Assembly (NCBI GenBank): GCA_018398765.1
Contig: JAHBMJ010001551.1
Span: 1-29,331, forward strand
DNA length: 29,331 nt
Source: Chromera velia
Lineage: Eukaryota; Sar; Chromeraceae
Reading direction: 5' to 3'
In this document: positions 23,268 through 29,331 of the stretch, in pieces
Layout: the number at the start of each line of letters is the position of its first letter
How positions within the stretch are numbered: the first letter of the stretch is position 1
Position numbers and translations under genes: made by a program
Notes under the pieces: model-generated
Databases searched by the model: none
Told to the model about the DNA's origin: nothing
What the model saw: only the letters and a program-made list of their open reading frames with translations

Positions 23268-23729
23268 GAATACAACACATGCTTCGAGAGGGGTGCGTGC
23301 AGGTAGGCCTGATGTTTGACCGTTCTTCTCCGTTCTCTTGAATCAAGTATGGGGGATTCTTCCTTTTCTGGCTTCATTTTCCCTTCATTTGGTCTGATTT
23401 ACGCGCCTTCATTGAAGCTGCGTCGCTCCATCTTGTGCCCATTTCCTCACTCACTTCTTCAGCGGGAGTCCTACAGCCTTGCTTTCCTACACGTCTTTTT
23501 TCTCACAGAAGACTCCCCCTGTATGCTTCGAGTACCTCTTCTGCTTGTCCACTTTTTTTCTTTTTTCTTCCCTGGCCTCAGAACGCAATCGCAGGCAAAA
23601 CAGGGCGTCCCTCCTGTGCAGCGAGCCGAGATACACCCACACGTCGAAGTGCGCAGTCAGTGCATGCAGGCACGGGCCTTTCTTCGACATTCGTTTGCAG
23701 CGGATGCAAAAGTCACAGCATTTCTTTAA
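23268..23729 (+). CDS. Weak candidate: two 3' exons of a small unknown protein
   Basis: Segment 23268-23302 (acceptor CTGCTGAAG after a long pyrimidine tract; EYNTCFERGAC) ends at a GTAGGC donor in phase 2. Segment 23582-23729 follows CCTGGCCTCAG in the matching phase and encodes TQSQAKQGVPPVQRAE..SQCMQARAFLRHSFAADAKV before a stop. The acceptor context and phase match favour a gene. A possible start with good context (GCCATGG) lies at 22819, but I cannot connect it. No family was recognised. Confidence 0.25.
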
Positions 23730-24375
23730 GCGAGTAGGTGTTCTCTCTTCTTTCTCCCTTCCGGCAGTTGTGACAGGGATGAAAGATAGTCGCAGAGAGA
23801 GACGGCAATGGGCGAGTGTTCGAGTCATACTGCGAATTTAATTCACAAGAGAAAGGACAGGATCCATCAGGGGTGGGCACGCAGGCAGGCAGGCAGGCAC
23901 GCAGGCAGGCATTGTGGCGGCAATTGGGAGCGCCTCCCCGCAGCAACAGAAACAGCGAAGAGGTAACCGAAAGGGAACAAAAAAAAAGCAGGACGCCGGG
24001 GGACTCGCAGTTTCTGCCCGCAACTTGCATTGTCTCTCTCTTGACAAAGTAGTTTTCTGACCCAAAAGAAACCTTAGAGCATTATTCTATTTATTTCTGT
24101 TTATACACACAGGGTGTCCGGTAACCCCAAAGGAGGGTGGGAGGCATTCACGAAAAGAGGGGGCAGGAAGAGAAGAAAAGAGGGGGAGAGATCAACAAAC
24201 GAAACCCCTGTGCCCCCCTGCTCTCCACAGACGCATTCTCCACCCGCCATATCTGTCTGTCTGTGGGGTCCCCTCATTCCCCTCACGTCACTTTCCCCCC
24301 GCGGGAGAAGGCCCTCTTTGGACGAAGTTCAGAGCCGAACTCTCGCCTACTGCCGCCTGCATTCGACGGTACCTG

Positions 24376-24401
24376 CACACACACACACACACACACACAC
24401 A
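24376..24401 (+). repeat. (CA)n microsatellite
   Basis: Thirteen uninterrupted CA units in non-coding DNA downstream of the PTGES2-like gene. Confidence 0.95.
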
Positions 24402-24825
24402 GACGAAGAGAAGGATGAAGGCTGGGGGAAGCAAAACAGGAAGCGCGACAGGAGACATAAAAGTGTATAGACGAGGACCCAGTGGGAACCAGACAGCGAG
24501 CCAAAAAAAGGCAACTTGAAGGTCAACGAAAAGTGCACAGATCCCTTTACGCAATAGGACAAGGAAAGAGAAAAGTTGCATGAGGAAAAGGCAACGAAAA
24601 AGAGAAAAATAGCACATTTCAAAAAAGGCAAGCACGGATGAGAAGAGACAGCAAGCCAGCAGAAGAGAGCGAATCAAACCTATACCGGATGTCTACCTGC
24701 CTGACAGCCGTACGAGCGATCAAAAGAAAGGAAAAGAAAAAAGACGAGACGATCTGACCAGAGGAGTTCATCCTGCGTGCGTGCGTGCCTGCCTGCCTGC
24801 CTCGCTTACTCACTCACCCACTCAT

Positions 24826-27137
24826 TCACTCACTCGCTGTCTTGACGGCCTGCCTGCGTGCCTGACTGACTGACCACCCAGCGACTTCTGTTTTTTGGAA
24901 CATTTCCCTCTCACACTGAAACCCCTCGATCGACCGAAGAATTCCAAAAACGGCAAAATCGCCCTCCCCCGGCTGCGCCCCTCCCAGAAACACCCCTCCT
25001 CGTCTCTCGACTTCCTGGACGAATTGCCTCACTGCACCCCACATCGCCTCTCTCTCTCTGTTCTCGACCTGAAGGACGAAGGGAGGGGCACCATGAAGGA
25101 CGGAGTAACAGAAGAGGAAGAAAGAGGTGAGAAGAGGAGAGAAATCATCGCATCTTTGCGCTCACTTCTTTTGCACACACCTATTCCTGCACGGAAAATT
25201 GCCTCTCGCATCCAACCCAACAACCTCATCTCAAACAGAAGTCACCATCTTCTGTCTACTTTTTTACCCTCTCTGTGTGTTGATCTTGGCACCGGACATT
25301 GAGGCACATGTACGGAGGTCGCCTTTTTTCTTTTTTCTTTTTTCATGATGGTGACGTCCTTGTATCCCTTCAGAGTTTTTCACAACAGAAAGACAACCTG
25401 CGACATCATAAAATGCATCCGTACCTCGACTCGCTCACGAAAACCTTCTGGGGCCCGTCGGACGATTCGAGTGATTCGACATGACAGTGTGCATTCCTAT
25501 TGCTCCGGTATACCACTTTCGAACACTAGCGCACTTACTTCGTACTTCTTTCTTCTCTTCCGAGCTACCGCCCACATCACTGCTGTACCCGACAGGTGGG
25601 CCATCCACTTTTCCGCAAAGGAGAACTGGGGGTGCGTGAGGATGTAGTCGAAAGTCTCTGAGGCTTCCTGCGAAAAAGGGACACAAAACAACCAGAGTCT
25701 GAAAAGAAGGCCGTCGCACAAATGAGAGCGACGCAATTTATGGAAGCACGTGCGGGAGGGTCGCATGACAGGTCAGAAAGAATAAAAGGGGTCCTGCAGC
25801 CCAACGACAAAAGTCACCTCGAAATCCAGGCCAGCAGCGAGACGCTCAGAAACTTAGACAAACAGCGCATCAGTGAGGCAAACATTAGTTCCACTGCCTA
25901 CCTGACTGACTGACTGACTTTCCAGGTGCGATAGATGTTCATGACGACCAGCTGTACGAGTACATCGTCTGACCACTTGATCCACCTCCGTTCGAACTCG
26001 TCCGCATGACCAGAGACGGAGGAGGGAGACGCGGAGGGACGGGAGGCAGAGGGAGCAGAAGAGGAAGAGGAGCTCCCGGAACCCTCTGTGGCTGTGCCGA
26101 CTGAGGCCACGAGGGAGTGGACGATTCTCTTGCTGTCGATGAGAACCATCGGGTCTGCTTCTGGGTTGCTCTTTGATCGGAAAACAAGTTGGGGCACTTT
26201 CTTGTAGTCCTTTGTTGGTAGCCCCTTCAGCTCCTTCTTGTGCAGAGGGTGCACCTCCACCACCTGTAAGAGGACATCGGAGAAGGGAAAAAGGGGAGGG
26301 ACTTTCGAGAATAACGCTAATTTCCTCTTCCTTCACTCTATGCGTGAAGAACAGATAGGAAGGAACTAGAGAGCCCTCCCAACTTTGCAGCAGGAAGGAA
26401 CAGTCAAGGTCGGTGGAGAAGGCATGCACGGGCAGTCCGCAAAACAGAAGTTATGTCAATACAGAAGGAGTGGCAGGACGGGAAAAAAACATGCGGCGGA
26501 TGAGCATGCGGAAGAAAACAAAAACGGGGACATTTTGGAAAAGACTCTTTCTTCTTCCTCTTTTATTCCGACTCCAGAACCTATCGACAACCCAGGAAGT
26601 CAGCCAGGCAATCAGAAAAATGCTGCTACACAGGAAGACGGAGGGTCGAGGAGCGAAAGACTTTGGTGGAGATTGACGCGGTCTTCGTTACCCGCCTACC
26701 TTGTATGGCAGTTTGAGGTAGTCGAGACAGACTCGCACCTTCCGGCAGAAGGGGCAGGACTCATACTGATAGAGCTCCAGGTCATAGTCATCCAATTTGA
26801 ATCCAGGGGGGAGTTCAGACTGGAAGGAATTTTCAAACGAATCCGGAAGGGCCTCTTCGAAGGCTTCTCGGCACTTCTCAGAGAGCTTTCCGAGAAGCCC
26901 GGACGGTGCTTCCGTTCCTGTGGACAAATTTTCAGAAGCCTTCAAGGATGCGGCCTCTGCACATCGTGCAGGAGTCCGCTGTTTGGTTTCTGGCAGAAGG
27001 AGCGTGAAACAGGCGCCAGCTGAAACAGCGGCAGCAACAGGGGGAAGGACGGATCGACCTCGGCCACCGGATTGAAATGCCAACCTCCTCACAACAGAGA
27101 AGGCTCTGAAGGAATGGGCCATGCTGATCGGCTCCAA
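24826..27137 (-). CDS. PTGES2: Prostaglandin E synthase 2-like protein (thioredoxin/GST fold)
   Basis: Exons on the minus strand: 27137-26700, 26263-25919, 25667-25539 and 25068-24826, all phase 0, 384 residues, close to the family length of about 375. Residues 1-100 hold a basic, Arg/Ser-rich start and a hydrophobic stretch, fitting an organelle-targeting or membrane-anchored N-terminus. The thioredoxin/glutaredoxin-like domain has YQYESCPFCRKVR (C128, C131), then LPYKVVEVHPLHKKE spliced across intron 1 and KVPQLVF. A Ser-rich insert (about 26085-26020) precedes DVLVQLVVMNIYRTW; EASETFDYI and FLGGAQPGEGDFAVFGILR mark the GST-like C-terminal half. Family members bind glutathione and haem; prostaglandin H2 isomerisation is the named activity, but the role in protists is unknown. 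The terminal stop at 24826 may instead be intronic: a phase-2 donor at 24874 could join an exon at 24700-24619. The start could also be Met6. Confidence 0.9.
25911..25918 (-). other. Splice donor embedded in a (GTCA)n run
   Basis: The exon 2 donor of the PTGES2-like gene is AAA|GTCAGTCAGTCAG. The placement is fixed by homology, since YRTWK joined to EASETFDY keeps the family spacing. Each repeat unit offers another GT four bases on, and each would shift the frame. Confidence 0.75.
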
Positions 27138-27603
27138 GTCTGCAGTCTGCTCAGTTCATTGTGTGTCGTACACACAGCTGCTCGACGCTCTGCGCAGAGC
27201 GCAGAAGGTATTTTACAGTCGATATCCTTCTAGGAGACGGTTAAAATTGTTTTCAAGACTCCCAACACTTCGACTCCCCTAAAGGAAGCAGGCACATATA
27301 TACGCAAAACTGTTTTCCGGTCGCAAACTGTACACGAAGGTTTTCAACTGTAAGTAGCTTCGACCGCACTGTAGTACACTCAGTGTCCGACGATGTCTGA
27401 CGACCAACGGAAAACTGAGAGGAGACGAGATTCGAGAAGAGGCAGAGACGTACGTCACACGCGGCGCGCGCGATTTGCGCGCGCGCCTTCGCGTCGGCTT
27501 TATAATTTGGGCGCGCGTGCATGGGCGCGTGGCCGCCCTGCCCCTGCCATGCCCCGCCGCGGCCTCCCTACCGGCCAACATCTCCTGCATGCATGATGCA
27601 GGA
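27138..27603 (-). promoter_or_regulatory. PTGES2: CpG-rich upstream region of the PTGES2-like gene
   Basis: This region lies upstream of the start at 27137. It turns sharply GC-rich and CpG-dense at about 27450-27580, containing a perfect hairpin (27463-27472 with 27478-27487), a TTTATAATTT stretch near 27500 and the inverted repeat CCTGCAT..ATGCAGG (27584-27602). Transcription start and direction cannot be read from sequence alone. Confidence 0.4.
27463..27487. repeat. Perfect GC hairpin, 10-bp arms, 5-base loop
   Basis: GGCGCGCGCG, the loop ATTTG, then CGCGCGCGCC. The alternating GC arms could form a cruciform or Z-DNA. Confidence 0.95.
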
Positions 27604-27796
27604 TACCCCCTCCACAGGCTCCGAGGGTATGCCGGGGCCCTGAGAAAAAAATGTTGAGAAAAAAAAATATGTATAACATAGAAAAAGTTAGAGGAAAACA
27701 ATGTTAAAGAGCAAGAATTCACCTATGACGAGAATATTTTTTCTGGATTGATTACGGTTCAATAAAAAATGATCGTTCAAAAAATGAAAATAAATA

Positions 27797-27830
27797 ATAA
27801 TAATTCTGTATAATAATGATGATGATGCTT
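27797..27830 (+). repeat. TAA/TGA trinucleotide repeats
   Basis: AATAATAATAATT is followed by AATGATGATGATG. A similar array lies at 28510-28544, so the two bracket the retrotransposon-like segment. Confidence 0.85.
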
Positions 27831-28020
27831 GCCGTATATGTTGCTTGGTGGTCGCCCCCATGCACCGTACAGAGGGCTGGAAGACGCGGTTTGCCCTGTA
27901 TGCAGGGGCAAAGCAGACGATCTACTGCACTGACTGACTGAATGCACAGAAACAAGAGCAGATCGAGAGGCTCTGAATGCAATTATAACCGAAATTGAAG
28001 CCAAATTAGACAGAGCCTAA
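27831..28020 (+). mobile_element. Degraded 3' end of a non-LTR retrotransposon ORF
   Basis: One frame reads CPVCRGKADDLLH, a stop (TGA), LTEC, then a charged helix-like tail to a stop at 28018-28020. The spacing C-x2-C-x8-H-x4-C matches the zinc-knuckle that follows reverse transcriptase in many LINE ORF2 proteins. The upstream frame (LLGGRPHAPYRGLEDAV) also fits the usual lead-in. The in-frame TGA and the missing RT core show that it is a remnant. The identification rests on a short motif. Confidence 0.5.
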
Positions 28021-28972
28021 GAAGGAGAGAGAAAGTGGTTGCTATCAAAAGACTCCACCCCTCTAAAACACGCCACACAAAGCGAATTGTTGGCACGAAT
28101 GAAGGTCACCCTGACACTCAGACACTCACCCATACCGGCCCTGCGACTCTTGCGAAACATCTGTCTGCGCCCTCCATCGTAAGGCCTGCGGTTCGATGCA
28201 TGTGATGGTTACTTACCTCTCTTCCCGTCTCACCTTTTGAATGCTCTTTTTCCATCTCCCACGTACATCTCCCGTCCCCCCTCTCCACCAGTCTTCCTGT
28301 CTGCCTCTACTGTCTGAGAGTCTCTGTTGCAGTTGTCGCACTCCTTCCACAGAAGGGAAACGACATCAGCAATTTAGAAAGCATCTTCTAGATGCAGGGT
28401 GTTTAGAGTTGTGAGAATGAAGCCCCCTCCCGTTGTATGATGTAGGTCTGACAAAGGGGTAATAAAGCATTATCCTAGACTCATGCACTGCATGATAGCC
28501 TATAGACCGATTAATAATAATAATGATGATGATGATGATGATTCAGGGTTAAATCCTAGATTCAGCGATGCCAAATCCCAAGCCACTAACAAGGCTTTCT
28601 CCTAATCCTAATCCTAAAGCTAGAAAATAAAAGAGAAAAATATATAAAATAAAGAATTAAGTCTATAGATATAATTGGGAATAATGAGTGCAATAAGGCT
28701 AGTTTCGACGTTACAGGGCTCAAATTTGATCTTAAAGTCTCTGATGCACTGCAATGCAAGGTTTATAGATAAGTTCTGGTTCGTCCAATACAAACTAGTA
28801 TAGTCGTATATAGTCGTTGATACAAACACTTTTCTCATTCTTTATGTATTGCTCACACCTGGATACAATGCAATGCATGCAACGGATTAATTACTGCTTC
28901 CATGATTCTTTGCTCGTGAACGCGTGTCTTGGTCCAAGAATAAGTTCCGCGACCGTATGACGTTTCAACGGA
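28021..28972. other. Non-coding, partly AT-rich region
   Basis: Possible 3' untranslated sequence of the retrotransposon remnant, ending in (TAA)n(TGA)n at 28510-28544, then AT-rich DNA to about 28870. No gene was recognised. Confidence 0.5.
28510..28544 (+). repeat. (TAA)n(TGA)n microsatellite
   Basis: AATAATAATAATGATGATGATGATGATGATT. It could be the microsatellite tail typical of some non-LTR elements. Confidence 0.9.
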
Positions 28973-29331
28973 GCCTTCCTTCTTTCCTTCCATCCTTCCC
29001 TGTCTCTCTCTTTCTCTTTCTCTTTTTCTGTCTCCCTCTTTCCCTCCCTCTCTCTCCCCCCCTCCCTCCAACTCCTCCTCTCTCTATCCCTTCCCCCCCC
29101 TCCCTCTTCCTCTCTCCCCCCCCCTCTCTCTCCCTCTGGCAGTGCATGTATCTTTCTCCCTCCCTCCCTCTCTCTCTTTCTCTCTCCTTCCCTCTCTCCC
29201 TCTCCCTCTCTCTCCCTCTGCATGTGTCTTTCTCCCTCCCTCCCTCCCTCTCTCTCTTTCTCCCTCCTTCCCTCTCTCCCTCTCCCTGAGGCTCTCCCTG
29301 TGCCTCTCCCTCACCCTCTCCCTCTCTCTCT
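28973..29331 (+). repeat. Polypyrimidine block with a tandem duplication
   Basis: Almost pure C/T sequence runs to the window edge. A 76-bp unit starting GCATGT at 29144 is repeated from 29220 with few changes. Open frames across it (Ser/Pro/Leu on plus, Arg/Glu/Gly on minus) are artefacts. Confidence 0.95.

Larger units (their letters stand above)
22623..24618. other. Mostly low-complexity region, no firm gene
   Basis: It contains a stretch of degenerate CACTC/CACTT repeats (about 22930-23220), polypyrimidine runs (23370-23580), GCAG repeats (23880-23910) and a (CA)n tract (24376-24401). The 179-codon open frame at 22726-23265 follows the CACTC repeats and is not convincing as a protein. 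The only structured candidate is the two-exon segment listed separately. Confidence 0.6.

Noticed and set aside
27930-27935. In-frame TGA in the zinc-knuckle segment as a recoded codon
   Set aside because: It sits in a CTGA microsatellite within a decayed element, and the RT core is missing; decay is the simpler reading.
28853-29314. Several Arg/Glu/Gly-rich minus-strand open frames
   Set aside because: Translations of a polypyrimidine repeat with no stop codons; not protein-like.
1-29331. CRISPR arrays, tRNA or rRNA genes, bacterial operons
   Set aside because: No evenly spaced repeat-spacer array, cloverleaf or rRNA core was seen, and the gene structure is eukaryotic.

Overview
The window looks like nuclear DNA of a microbial eukaryote. 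Genes are split by GT-AG introns, lie on both strands far apart, and are separated by kilobases of microsatellites and AT-rich repeats; nothing suggests bacterial operons. A type I polyketide synthase (PKS) with spliceosomal introns, a Patched-type sterol-sensing protein and a PTGES2-like protein together suggest a photosynthetic alveolate, most simply a chromerid alga such as Chromera. The species is inference; the eukaryotic nature is seen directly.

Layout. Positions 1-8878 (+): the 3' part of a large PKS gene, entering from the left edge inside the ketosynthase. I resolve five exons coding for KS-AT-DH-linker-ER-KR-ACP followed by a C-terminal condensation/acyltransferase-like domain with an HHxxxD motif. 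Positions 8879-12677: no convincing gene; short dispersed repeats, an AT-rich island with a 140-bp direct repeat and a near-perfect 20-bp-arm hairpin. Positions 17790-12678 (-): a four-exon Patched/RND-superfamily membrane protein with two sterol-sensing-like halves. Positions 17791-18264: a short divergent upstream region with a GC-rich core. Positions 18265-20133 (+): a proposed six-exon gene for an unrecognised protein of about 210 residues, with phases agreeing at all five junctions.

Positions 20270-22622 hold two AT-rich foldback/TIR elements among coding-like exon fragments. One element begins exactly at a phase-consistent splice donor on the minus strand. Positions 22623-24618 are mostly low complexity with one weak two-exon candidate. 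Positions 27137-24826 (possibly to 24619) (-): a PTGES2-like gene (thioredoxin-fold CPFC domain plus GST-like C-terminus) with four well-supported exons. Positions 27138-29331: a CpG-rich upstream region with a perfect GC hairpin, a degraded non-LTR retrotransposon tail, and a terminal polypyrimidine block with a 76-bp tandem duplication.

How they may work together. The PKS is a fully reducing module with a malonyl-type AT; its extra C-terminal domain suggests transfer of the finished acyl chain to an alcohol or amine rather than simple hydrolysis. The nearby Patched/RND protein belongs to a superfamily of lipid transporters, so a make-and-move lipid pair is a possible but unproven reading. 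The other genes look unrelated to that pathway. A recurrent architectural theme is microsatellite DNA serving as splice-site sequence: (GTCA)n at donors and (GT)n directly before acceptors in different genes.
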